A DNA stretch of 9,052 nt from an archaeon (GTDB taxonomy: Archaea > Nanobdellota > Nanobdellia > Pacearchaeales > GW2011-AR1). This document shows, piece after piece, positions 1 to 6,370 of the stretch. The DNA is taken from assembly GCA_027318675.1 (NCBI GenBank), contig DAHVOT010000030.1, forward strand, positions 1-9,052, in the 5' to 3' direction. Each line of letters opens with the position of its first letter. Within the stretch, counting starts at the first letter, position 1. Below the pieces are notes generated by a model. It did no database searches. It saw only the letters and a program-made list of their open reading frames with translations, and had not been told where the DNA came from. Position numbers and translations under genes: made by a program.

Positions 1-185
1 CAAAGGGAAGTATTGCAGAATTTTCAGGTTTTCCGGGTTCAAAGGCAGTTCAAAAAGCAATAAAAGAATTCAAACCAGATATTTTAATTTCAGCTCATAT
101 TCATGAAGCAGGCGGACTTCAAGAAAAAATAGGAAAAACAACTGTAATCCATGTTGGAAGAAAACCAAAAATCTTTGAAATATAA
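1..185 (+). CDS. Metallophosphoesterase (calcineurin-like), C-terminal fragment
   Basis: This is the last 60 codons of a gene that enters from the left edge. The first complete codon begins at base 3 and the stop is TAA at 183-185. The visible protein contains SAHIHEAGG (about residues 36-44 of the fragment), followed by a short turn and the strand KTTVIHVGR. This matches the final metal-binding block of archaeal calcineurin-like phosphoesterases, usually written GHIHE..G, in which the two histidines are metal ligands, followed by the 'G.T.v.npG' strand. Here the usual Gly before His is Ala and the closing NPG is HVG. The N-terminal DxH, GD and GNH blocks lie outside the window, so the substrate cannot be stated. 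The family includes nucleotidases, phosphodiesterases and Mre11-type nucleases. The fold assignment is fairly safe and the specific function is unknown. Confidence 0.75.
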   Translation, partial: KGSIAEFSGFPGSKAVQKAIKEFKPDILISAHIHEAGGLQEKIGKTTVIHVGRKPKIFEI

Positions 186-194
186 CACACAAAA

Positions 195-203
195 TTTATA
201 AAA
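195..203 (+). promoter_or_regulatory. TATA-box candidate for topA
   Basis: TTTATAAAA lies in the 55-base gap between the phosphoesterase stop and topA. Its centre is about 42 bases upstream of the ATG. With the usual archaeal spacing of about 25-27 bases from TATA to start site, the transcript would begin near 224-226, giving a leader of about 15 bases. No Shine-Dalgarno sequence precedes the ATG. Confidence 0.45.
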
Positions 204-240
204 ACACAGAAAACACATTAATTCTAATAAAATAATAAAA

Positions 241-2640
241 ATGGCAATAAAGAAAAAACAAGATAAGACCAAAGAAGAATTAGCTGTAGAGGGAAATTTC
301 AGAGTTGATAGAAGTGATTTAAAGTATGCAACTGAAAAACAGGTGAAAGAATCTTTACCAAAACAAGATATTCTAAAAAATATAACTGAGAAATCTGTAA
401 AATCAACTCCAACAGAAATAATTACTCAGGGGGCAATTGAAAAACATTACAAAAAACCACACAAAAAACAAATAGAAAAAGTTGAAAAATTTACAGTATT
501 AAAAAAGAGAGTAAAAAAATCAAAAAAAGCAGAAGAATATTCCCATCCAAAAATAAAATTAAAAGAAAATGGATATGAATTGATTATAACAGAAAAACCT
601 CAGGCAGCACTTAAAATTGCAAGTGCTCTAGGAAGTCCAACTCAAAAAAATTTTAACAAAGTTCCATATTATGAACTTAAAAGAGGAAACAAAAAAATAT
701 TAGTTGCTTGCGCAGTTGGACATTTATTTACCCTTAAACAAAAAAACGGAGGATATCAAATTCCTGTATTTGATATTTCATGGGTTCCTAATTTTTTAGC
801 AAAAAGAGGAGACTTTACAAAAAGATATTATGATTCTATATTAAAACTCGTAAAAGAAGCTTCATCAATAACAGTTGCTACAGACTATGATGTAGAAGGA
901 GAGGTTATAGGATTAAACATAATAAGATACATTTGCAGCCAACAAGATGCTTCGCGTATGAAATTCTCAACTCTTACTAAAACAGAACTTGAACAAGCAT
1001 ATGAAAGCAAATCTTCAAGCATAAACTGGGGACAAGCAATTGCAGGAGAAACACGCCACTATCTAGATTGGTTTTATGGTATAAATTTTTCAAGAGCTTT
1101 AATGAATGCTATAAAAACAACAGGTAAATTCAAAATAATGTCAATAGGAAGAGTACAAGGACCAGCACTCCATTTAATTGTAGAAAAAGAAAAAGAAATA
1201 GAAGCGTTCAAATCAAAACCTTATTGGCAAGTATTTATAACAATAGATAATAAAAAAAACAAACTTGAATTAAAATATATAAAAGATATATTTAACAAAT
1301 CTCAATTAGAAAAATTCAAAGATTTAAAAAGAAAAGAAGTAGATGTTGAAACAATAAAGAAACAAGAAAAAGTCCCTCCTCCTTCTCCATTTAATTTAAC
1401 AGTTCTTCAAACAGAAGCATACAAATTTTATGGGATAACTCCATCAAGAACACTTCAAATAGCACAATCTTTATACCTTGCAGGATTAATCTCTTATCCA
1501 AGAACTTCTTCTCAGAAATTACCTCCATCTATAGGGTACCAAGAAATTCTAAACAAACTAGCAAAAACATTCAAAGCTGAAAAATTAATAAAAAGAAACA
1601 CTCCAATAGAAGGAAGTAAGACTGATCCTGCACATCCTTCAATTTATCCAACAGGAAACACCCAAATTCTTTCAGGAGACGAAGATAAAATTTACAAATT
1701 AATTGTAAAAAGATTTTTGAGTTTATTTTGTGAGGATGCTTTAATAGATAATAAAACAGTTAAAGCAACCATTAATGATTTAATTTTTTCAAAGAGAGGA
1801 CAATCAATAGCAAGAAAATCTTGGATGGAGATTTATCCAACAAAATTAAAAGAAGAAGAAATACCTGATATGAATGGAAAAGCAGAAATTATTGATTCGA
1901 GAACAGAACAAAAGGAAACTCAACCCCCAAAAAGATATTCGCCAGCATCTATAATATCCGAGCTTGAAAAAAGAAATCTTGGTACTAAAGCTACCCGTTC
2001 TTCAATATTAGAAACTTTGTATGATAGAGGATATGTTCAAGGACAAAGTATACAAGCTACACCATTAGGAATTTCTTTAATAAATACAATGGAAAAATAT
2101 TCTCCAATAATTATAGATGAAAAACTAACAAGAGATTTTGAGATAGAAATGGAAAATATTCAAAGAATGCATATAAAATCTAAACAAGAAAAAAAAGAAG
2201 AAGAGATAATAGAAAAAGCAAAAACAACAATAACAAATATTTCAAAAGATTTTGAAAAACATAAAAACAAAATAGGACAAGAGTTAATTGATGCAAATAT
2301 CGAGCATAGAGAACAACAAAAAAGAGAAAATGCATTGATAAGATGTCCAAAATGCGGAAAAGGAGATTTATCTATAAATTATTCAAAAAAAACAAGAAGA
2401 TTCTTTGTTAGCTGTAATGCTTATCCTGATTGTAAAAATACTTACAGTTTACCTCCAAATGGAAATATAACCAAATCAGATAAAGTATGTGAGGAATGTA
2501 ATTGGCCTATGTTAACAAGATTATCTAAAGGTAAAAAGCCATGGACTTTCTGTTTTAATCCCCAATGTGTAACAAACAAGGGTTGGGCAGAAAAATCAGC
2601 AGCAAAAAAACAAGAAGCTGAAGCAGAAAAACAAGAATAA
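241..2640 (+). CDS. topA: DNA topoisomerase I, archaeal type IA
   Basis: This 799-residue type IA topoisomerase relaxes DNA by cutting one strand through a 5'-phosphotyrosine bond. The Toprim domain starts near residue 111 (YELIITEKPQAA), with the conserved Glu at E118 and the Mg-binding DxDxEG block at D215-D217-E219. The active-site block SYPRTSSQKLPPS gives catalytic Y419 and R421. SIGRVQGPAL (301-310), DPAHPSIYPTG (462-472) and the NLGTKATRSSILETLYDRGYV segment are all intact, so the enzyme should be active. Two four-cysteine zinc ribbons close the protein: C702/C705/C725/C731 and C750/C753/C771/C776. A lysine-rich tail follows. The unusual part is an extension of about 110 residues, rich in Lys and Glu, before Toprim. 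The ATG at 241 is the only methionine before residue 240 and has a TATA candidate at a suitable distance. The gene converges on nre with one base between the stops. Confidence 0.97.
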   Translation: MAIKKKQDKTKEELAVEGNFRVDRSDLKYATEKQVKESLPKQDILKNITEKSVKSTPTEIITQGAIEKHYKKPHKKQIEKVEKFTVLKKRVKKSKKAEEYSHPKIKLKENGYELIITEKPQAALKIASALGSPTQKNFNKVPYYELKRGNKKILVACAVGHLFTLKQKNGGYQIPVFDISWVPNFLAKRGDFTKRYYDSILKLVKEASSITVATDYDVEGEVIGLNIIRYICSQQDASRMKFSTLTKTELEQAYESKSSSINWGQAIAGETRHYLDWFYGINFSRALMNAIKTTGKFKIMSIGRVQGPALHLIVEKEKEIEAFKSKPYWQVFITIDNKKNKLELKYIKDIFNKSQLEKFKDLKRKEVDVETIKKQEKVPPPSPFNLTVLQTEAYKFYGITPSRTLQIAQSLYLAGLISYPRTSSQKLPPSIGYQEILNKLAKTFKAEKLIKRNTPIEGSKTDPAHPSIYPTGNTQILSGDEDKIYKLIVKRFLSLFCEDALIDNKTVKATINDLIFSKRGQSIARKSWMEIYPTKLKEEEIPDMNGKAEIIDSRTEQKETQPPKRYSPASIISELEKRNLGTKATRSSILETLYDRGYVQGQSIQATPLGISLINTMEKYSPIIIDEKLTRDFEIEMENIQRMHIKSKQEKKEEEIIEKAKTTITNISKDFEKHKNKIGQELIDANIEHREQQKRENALIRCPKCGKGDLSINYSKKTRRFFVSCNAYPDCKNTYSLPPNGNITKSDKVCEECNWPMLTRLSKGKKPWTFCFNPQCVTNKGWAEKSAAKKQEAEAEKQE

Positions 2641-2641
2641 A

Positions 2642-3853
2642 TTATACTTTAACAAAATCATTTAGATTTTTTTGTTCCTTCTTTTCTCTCAATAACTTAC
2701 TTCTATTTAAAATAGTTCCAAAATCAAAGTTGTATTTTATTTGTCCTATTTTTTTAACACTCTCTAAAAGTTCATTTCTATCTGCAAATTTCATTTCTCT
2801 TCTCAAAGCTTTTTTAACAGACTCTCTTACAACCCAAACTCCTAAAGCTGCCCAATAGCTAGGAGTTTCGACTCTAATTGCAATAACACTTGCTTGTCTT
2901 TTAATTGAATTTAAATATTCAAGGACAGCAAAACGAGAAGCATAATATCCTCCTGCAGTATCAAATGCATAACTTTTTCTTCCGCCATATCCCTCAATAT
3001 CAGTAGAAGCTTTAACTTCCTGACTTGGATTCCAAGAACTGTGTGGCAAGTATAATTCAAACAATTCATAACTCCAAACACTTGGAAACATCAGTATAAT
3101 ATATTGATTACCCATAAACTCTCCAAAAAACAATTCATGATTCTCTATCCAAGGATATTGACGTACATTATCCAAAAAACTCTTACCTAAAATATCATCA
3201 GTTGCAGTAATACTCCACCTTGTAGGAACTAATTTTTTGTTTTTTGCTAAACCCATAACACCTACACTAAGTATCTTACTCAAAGTATACTCATTGAATT
3301 CATTTTTATACAAAAATTCAATTGCTTCTGAAGCTTTAATCTCGTCATTTATTACTCTGTCCACCTTTTTCTCAACTTTAACATTTCCTGTTATTTCCAC
3401 ATTTTTTAAACCCGCTCTCATACCGTGAGGAGTTAAAATTTTATCTTTCTCTCTTCCGACAATAAGCCTATTTTTCAATTCAATTTCAACATCAACTTGT
3501 CTTGAAGATATAGCAACATCTTTAGCAACTTCAACAAATTTCTTATTTAATCTAATATCACTAACTTTAGCTTGAAACCTTGAATTAAGAAGCCCATTTC
3601 TTAAGCTCATAACCTCTTCTATATTAAGATTATTCTCTGCCCAATATTTTGCATCATCGTAAAGCCATGCATTCTCATCTTTATTTAAAGGGCTTAATAT
3701 TCCAACATTGACTAAAGGATATTTTAACTTACTACCAATAAAAACACTAGGCGGAGAAATAGAATCTACTTTAGAAATCTTACTTAAATCCTTAATTTTA
3801 AAATTAACATCTGCAACTTTCTTAACTGTTTCAAATTTTATCGCCTCTGTCAT
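2642..3853 (-). CDS. nreA: Nre-family DNA repair protein with C-terminal PIP-like motif
   Basis: This 403-residue archaeal Nre protein is a family linked in Haloferax to repair of DNA damage and to binding the PCNA clamp. Family blocks seen are SPPSVFIGSKLKYPLVNVG (33-51), VPTRWSITATDD (209-220) and DTAGGYYASRFAVLEYL (298-314), covering both the N- and C-terminal Nre domains. The last residues, QKNLNDFV (394-401), fit the PCNA-interacting pattern QxxLxxF[FV], and the protein stops two residues later. Many relatives begin with a cysteine-rich zinc motif. This one has no cysteine anywhere, so that element is absent. A GTG at 3874 would add seven residues (ILYLRE after the start). The ATG at 3853 is preferred because a TATA-like TTATAAAA lies 33 bases upstream of it but only about 12 bases from the GTG. 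The stop abuts topA; radB lies upstream across a 75-base gap. Confidence 0.92.
   Translation of the reverse strand: MTEAIKFETVKKVADVNFKIKDLSKISKVDSISPPSVFIGSKLKYPLVNVGILSPLNKDENAWLYDDAKYWAENNLNIEEVMSLRNGLLNSRFQAKVSDIRLNKKFVEVAKDVAISSRQVDVEIELKNRLIVGREKDKILTPHGMRAGLKNVEITGNVKVEKKVDRVINDEIKASEAIEFLYKNEFNEYTLSKILSVGVMGLAKNKKLVPTRWSITATDDILGKSFLDNVRQYPWIENHELFFGEFMGNQYIILMFPSVWSYELFELYLPHSSWNPSQEVKASTDIEGYGGRKSYAFDTAGGYYASRFAVLEYLNSIKRQASVIAIRVETPSYWAALGVWVVRESVKKALRREMKFADRNELLESVKKIGQIKYNFDFGTILNRSKLLREKKEQKNLNDFVKV
2667..2690 (+). terminator. T-rich termination region for topA
   Basis: A run of seven T (2667-2673) continues as a pyrimidine-rich stretch about 27 bases after the topA stop. It lies inside the 3' end of the convergent nre gene. 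Archaeal termination relies on U-tracts without a required hairpin, so this is the first plausible site for ending the topA transcript. It also encodes part of the Nre tail on the other strand, so the T-run may simply reflect lysine codons. Confidence 0.4.
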
Positions 3854-3881
3854 CTCTCTTAAATATAATATCACTTTAAAT

Positions 3882-3889
3882 TTTTATAA
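3882..3889 (-). promoter_or_regulatory. TATA-box candidate for nre
   Basis: On the minus strand this reads TTATAAAA, centred 33 bases before the ATG at 3853, which predicts a leader of under 10 bases. A second TATA-like string (TTATATTAA, about 3904-3912) lies further upstream. It would instead suit the alternative GTG start at 3874, so this box helps to choose the start but does not prove it. Confidence 0.4.
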
Positions 3890-3928
3890 TACTACGAAAT
3901 AGTTAATATAAGCTGTTACTATTCTTTT

Positions 3929-4669
3929 CTAAATCCACCTTTTTTTAAGGATACCTTCATTTTTGATTATAAATCCCATTTCTTTTTGAGGCAAATTTCT
4001 GTGTTTTAAAAGAACAGCTTTTCTCTTTCCATTATCATTCTTCAATTCAATAATACATTTACTCCAATATTTGAACAAATCTCCTCCAACAATATTTGTA
4101 TTCCTCTCAACACCCTTCTTAAATTCTTCTTCTGGGATAAATTCCATATAAACCTGATTTGTGATTAAAATAGGTATATTCTGCTTCCTTGAAATCTCTG
4201 CAAAGATTCTCATTTGTTTAGCTATTTCTCTGTTAACCTCTTTAACTCTTTCATCATCTCCTGAATTGTGTGCATCTCCAATTTCGAGCCTATAAAGCAT
4301 AGCCATACCATCAACAACAATCAGCCCAACATCCTCTTTTTTAACTAATCCAAGTAATTTAACAAAATCTTTTTTCTGTTCCTCAAAACTTGTTGGTTTC
4401 AAAAGTAAAATATTATTTAAAACACTCTCATAATTCTCAGAGCTTACAATCTGTTTAACTCTTTCAACACTAAATCCTCCTTCTGTATCTACAAAAATAA
4501 CTTTATTTCCTTTTTTAGCCTGACTACATGAAGCTAATATTGCAAAATTAGTTTTTCCACATCCAGGAGGTCCGGCAATCATAGTTATAATATCTTTTTC
4601 ATACCCTCCATAAAGCCAGGTATTCAAATCATAACTTCCTGTTGAGATTTTTTCAGTTTTAATAGACAT
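3929..4669 (-). CDS. radB: RadB, RecA/RadA-family recombinase paralogue
   Basis: This 246-residue RecA-fold ATPase is the euryarchaeal recombination mediator RadB, thought to assist the RadA recombinase rather than perform strand exchange itself. Visible are the family start KISTGSYDLNTWLYGGYEKD (7-26), Walker A GPPGCGKT (33-40), the DTEGG block with E63, Walker B LIVVD (116-120) and the NQV loop at 171-173. It has only the ATPase core and lacks the N-terminal helix-hairpin-helix domain of RadA, as expected for RadB. The frame is open further up to a TTG at 4690, but that codon lies inside the promoter element at 4688-4707. The ATG at 4669 is spaced from this element exactly as the neighbouring gene's ATG is spaced from its own copy, so it is the better start. 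The transcript is probably leaderless. The stop is TAG, whereas most neighbours end in TAA. Confidence 0.93.
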   Translation of the reverse strand: MSIKTEKISTGSYDLNTWLYGGYEKDIITMIAGPPGCGKTNFAILASCSQAKKGNKVIFVDTEGGFSVERVKQIVSSENYESVLNNILLLKPTSFEEQKKDFVKLLGLVKKEDVGLIVVDGMAMLYRLEIGDAHNSGDDERVKEVNREIAKQMRIFAEISRKQNIPILITNQVYMEFIPEEEFKKGVERNTNIVGGDLFKYWSKCIIELKNDNGKRKAVLLKHRNLPQKEMGFIIKNEGILKKRWI

Positions 4670-4687
4670 AAAAAATTCAAACTTTAT

Positions 4688-4707
4688 CAATTAATAAGGA
4701 TTATTGT
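4688..4707 (-). promoter_or_regulatory. Promoter element upstream of radB (copy 1 of a repeated 20-mer)
   Basis: The minus strand reads ACAATAATCCTTATTAATTG. The TTATTAAT core (4697-4690) is a TATA-like box centred about 24-25 bases before the ATG at 4669, so transcription would start at or next to the start codon. The same 20-mer with one change occurs at 5067-5086 at identical spacing to the next gene upstream. It begins two bases after the stop codon of the 112-residue gene. Its arms (ACAATAAT and ATTAATTG) form an imperfect inverted repeat, so it could also bind a regulator. Confidence 0.6.
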
Positions 4708-4709
4708 GT

Positions 4710-5048
4710 TTACTTTTTTGTTTTCTCTTCTTTCCATTTAATATATCTTTTAATATTATCTACATTTTTAGAATAAATATTCTTTCCAGGTTCAACAAAT
4801 CCACAAACTATAAAATTATCCATTATGCTTCCTAAATCTTTAGAATAGGGCTTATGCCCATTAGTATCAAACATTAATCTTTCATATCTTTCAGGATATT
4901 TATTTTTCCTATAAAAGAAATAATCATGATAATCTCCTTTGCATTCTTTAAGGTTAATCTTATTTAAATTTTTAACACCCAATTTATAGAGTCCAATTAA
5001 ATTTTGCATAATAATTCGTGAAACTTCTTGGTATGTCTGTTCACCCAT
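4710..5048 (-). CDS. Hypothetical protein, 112 aa, possibly winged-helix-like
   Basis: I do not recognise this protein. It has 112 residues, is lysine- and tyrosine-rich, basic and soluble, with no signal peptide or membrane segment. An N-terminal helical stretch (about 5-30) is followed by an aromatic segment, DYHDYFFYRKNKYPERYERL (39-58). Next comes FDTNGHKPYSKDLGSIMDNFIVCGFVEPG (60-88), which has the look of a helix-turn-helix followed by a wing, and then a lysine-rich tail. Cysteines at 36 and 82 are too few for a zinc site on their own. The coding case rests on the following: a clean ATG, a promoter element that is a near copy of the radB one at the same distance, codon use like the neighbours, and tight packing between rpoL (58-base gap) and radB (40-base gap). 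The shared promoter hints at a repair or recombination link, but this is inference only. Confidence 0.75.
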   Translation of the reverse strand: MGEQTYQEVSRIIMQNLIGLYKLGVKNLNKINLKECKGDYHDYFFYRKNKYPERYERLMFDTNGHKPYSKDLGSIMDNFIVCGFVEPGKNIYSKNVDNIKRYIKWKEEKTKK

Positions 5049-5066
5049 ACTTCAAATTATACTAAA

Positions 5067-5086
5067 CAATTAATAAAGATTATTGT
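5067..5086 (-). promoter_or_regulatory. Promoter element upstream of the 112-aa gene (copy 2 of the repeated 20-mer)
   Basis: The minus strand reads ACAATAATCTTTATTAATTG, identical to the radB copy at 19 of 20 positions. It also has exactly 18 bases between its end and the ATG at 5048. Its TATA-like TTATTAAT predicts a start site at or very near the ATG. The base after the element extends the inverted-repeat arm here (ATTAATTGT opposite ACAATAAT), which is not so in the radB copy. Confidence 0.6.
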
Positions 5087-5103
5087 AAAAAATAATAATA
5101 AAC
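5087..5103 (-). terminator. T-rich terminator candidate after rpoL
   Basis: On the minus strand the four bases after the rpoL stop are followed by GTTTATTATTATTTTTT, ending in six T. This fits an archaeal U-tract terminator placed directly before the promoter element of the next gene. No hairpin is seen. In DNA this AT-rich the call is tentative. Confidence 0.35.
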
Positions 5104-5106
5104 GCT

Positions 5107-5370
5107 TTACTTCAACTTCTTAAAGTCATCTTCAATCTTATCTAAATCTTTTGTTATAGCTTCAACAGCATCGTTTATAGCTTTCTTAGCTGTTTTACCC
5201 TTAGTTTTAACAGATAAAACAGGCTTTTTAGTAGGATGCTCCCTCTTCCAAGCAGCAAATGTAACAGAAGAATCTTTATTCAAGTAAACTCTTAGTATTT
5301 CCACTAAAGTAAGGCTTTCCATTTCAACTTCTATTTCTTCCTTTGAATCTTTAAGAATATTCATTTCCAT
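5107..5370 (-). CDS. rpoL: DNA-directed RNA polymerase subunit L (Rpo11)
   Basis: This 87-residue subunit has the normal length for archaeal RpoL/Rpo11, the homologue of eukaryotic Rpb11/AC19. In the family it pairs with subunit D (Rpo3) to form the assembly platform of RNA polymerase. Family features visible are the opening MEMNILKDSKEEIEVEMESL (1-20) and the helix LTLVEILRVYLNKD (20-33). The signature VTFAAWKREHPTKKPVLSVKTKG (36-58) corresponds to the usual 'V.FAAY...HPL..P...v.T'. A long C-terminal amphipathic helix follows, from about 60 to 85. The ATG at 5370 fits the family's M-E-x-x-I-L opening and lies 25-26 bases after a TATA-like TTTTTAAA, consistent with leaderless transcription. 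An ATG two codons later (5364) is the alternative. Promoter and possible terminator flank the gene, so it looks monocistronic. Confidence 0.93.
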   Translation of the reverse strand: MEMNILKDSKEEIEVEMESLTLVEILRVYLNKDSSVTFAAWKREHPTKKPVLSVKTKGKTAKKAINDAVEAITKDLDKIEDDFKKLK

Positions 5371-5391
5371 GATAGTTTATCATAAAATTAG

Positions 5392-5399
5392 TTTAAAAA
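5392..5399 (-). promoter_or_regulatory. TATA-box candidate for rpoL
   Basis: The minus strand reads TTTTTAAA, centred 25-26 bases before the ATG at 5370. This spacing puts the transcription start at the start codon. It matches the spacing seen for radB and the 112-residue gene, although the sequence is not the same element. Confidence 0.4.
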
Positions 5400-5431
5400 C
5401 TTTACCTATGGTATTTTTTAATAAATTTGGA

Positions 5432-6265
5432 TTATTTTCCAAAAAGAATTTTATCTGCCTCTTCACTAGAAATCTCTTCTTCAGGTTTTTGAGGTGCTTC
5501 TTCTTGAGATTTTTTTCTGTTTCTTCTGAAAAAAGAAAACAACCCTTTTTTTCCTTCTGACTCGCTTTTCTTATCTATCTCTTGTAAATCTGAAATAGTT
5601 AAATTCTCTGTTGTTTCTTTATCAAATTTCCCTTCTTTTTCAAATCTTTCTCTTACTGCAGGGTTTCCTCCAACTCCCACAGGTCTTGCAACTCCTGCTT
5701 GATTCTCCGAAGCATATGGACTATCCATCTTTCTTATCTTAATTCCAAAATAATTTTCCAACTTTCTAACTAAACTATCTGAATTATTCAAAATAACCCC
5801 ATTTTCAGCGCTAATAATCAAAGATTCAGGTTCTCCAATATTTTCTGCTAATTGTTTTTGAGTTAATTTCTTAGCTCTTCTAGCCCTCATAAGAATCCAG
5901 TGAAAATTAACAACTAAATCTGTTCTTGGTTGAGGTTTATTTTTTTGAAAATTAGTATCAATAACTCCTTTTAATGTTGTTTCCTGCCTTCTTATTCTAT
6001 CATCTTTAGATCTTCTCATTGACTCTTGTCTAGCTTTTTCAAGAAGCATACTCCTATGCTTTTCAGGGTCAATTTTAGCCATTTCAGAAAGTCTTTCATA
6101 AACGCTCTTTACCTTTTCTGGTTTGTTTAATTCAGTTGGTTGAACTAAAGGCAATCCCTCGTCATCAGCACAATGTTTGCATATTTTAACAACGCCTTTT
6201 CCTGAAATAGCATCAAATAATCTTTCCTTTTCATCAGAAACACCGCATCTAAAACACTCTGCCAT
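5432..6265 (-). CDS. MBF1-like transcription factor: zinc ribbon plus Cro/C1 HTH, extended C-terminus
   Basis: This 277-residue protein has the archaeal multiprotein-bridging-factor layout. An N-terminal zinc ribbon carries C4xxC7 and C29xxC32. A basic linker (about 50-115) includes the charged helix RSMLLEKARQESMRRSKDDR. A Cro/C1-type helix-turn-helix follows (about 122-176), with KKLTQKQLAENIGEPESLIISAENG as the recognition core. MBF1 proteins bridge or modulate the basal transcription machinery (in eukaryotes TBP and activators), though their archaeal targets are poorly defined. Most archaeal members end soon after the HTH at about 150-180 residues. This one continues for about 100 residues through a Gly/Pro-rich stretch (about 190-202), an acidic region, a short basic-aromatic patch LFSFFRRNRKK (242-252) and an acidic end, EEEISSEEADKILFGK. 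The gene lies upstream of rpoL across a 61-base gap. It has its own promoter candidate and a T-rich terminator behind the preceding operon. Confidence 0.85.
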   Translation of the reverse strand: MAECFRCGVSDEKERLFDAISGKGVVKICKHCADDEGLPLVQPTELNKPEKVKSVYERLSEMAKIDPEKHRSMLLEKARQESMRRSKDDRIRRQETTLKGVIDTNFQKNKPQPRTDLVVNFHWILMRARRAKKLTQKQLAENIGEPESLIISAENGVILNNSDSLVRKLENYFGIKIRKMDSPYASENQAGVARPVGVGGNPAVRERFEKEGKFDKETTENLTISDLQEIDKKSESEGKKGLFSFFRRNRKKSQEEAPQKPEEEISSEEADKILFGK

Positions 6266-6302
6266 GAAAAATCTTAGTTATATCCCCTTTTTAAGATTTG
6301 TG

Positions 6303-6312
6303 TTATAAAAAT
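6303..6312 (-). promoter_or_regulatory. TATA-box candidate for the MBF1-like gene
   Basis: On the minus strand the core reads TTTTTATA (6311-6304), centred about 42 bases before the ATG at 6265. This predicts a leader of roughly 15 bases, like that inferred for topA. It sits within an imperfect dyad (TGTTA...TAACA, 6301-6330) that could be an operator. A GGGGAT string within the predicted leader is a weak Shine-Dalgarno candidate. Confidence 0.35.
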
Positions 6313-6328
6313 ATATTATTATTTTTAA

Positions 6329-6346
6329 CAAAAAACAAAAAAATAA
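6329..6346 (-). terminator. T-tract terminator behind the glycosyltransferase operon
   Basis: On the minus strand, seven T (6343-6337), a G, and six more T (6335-6330) follow about 25 bases after the TGA stop of the membrane-protein gene. This is the strongest U-tract in any intergenic region of the window. It fits archaeal hairpin-independent termination before the separate MBF1-like transcription unit. Confidence 0.55.
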
Positions 6347-6370
6347 GTAATTAAATAAGAGAAATCAATT

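Noticed and set aside
90..272. Open frame of 60 codons on the minus strand, Phe/Cys-rich
   Set aside because: It is antisense to the phosphoesterase end and the start of topA. Its composition is what the complement of lysine-rich coding sequence gives, and no family features are seen.
3237..3428. Open frame on the + strand inside nre
   Set aside because: It is the antisense shadow of a well-supported gene, with no promoter of its own and low-complexity composition.
3708..3902. Open frame on the + strand over the 5' end of nre
   Set aside because: It lies opposite conserved Nre residues (SPPSVFIG) and has no recognisable protein features.
4670..4690. TTG at 4690 as the radB start
   Set aside because: This codon is part of the repeated promoter element. 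The ATG at 4669 has the same spacing to the element as the neighbouring gene's ATG.
5369..5560. Open frame on the + strand between rpoL and the MBF1-like gene
   Set aside because: Most of it is antisense to the MBF1 tail; the Phe-rich product mirrors Lys/Glu codons on the other strand.
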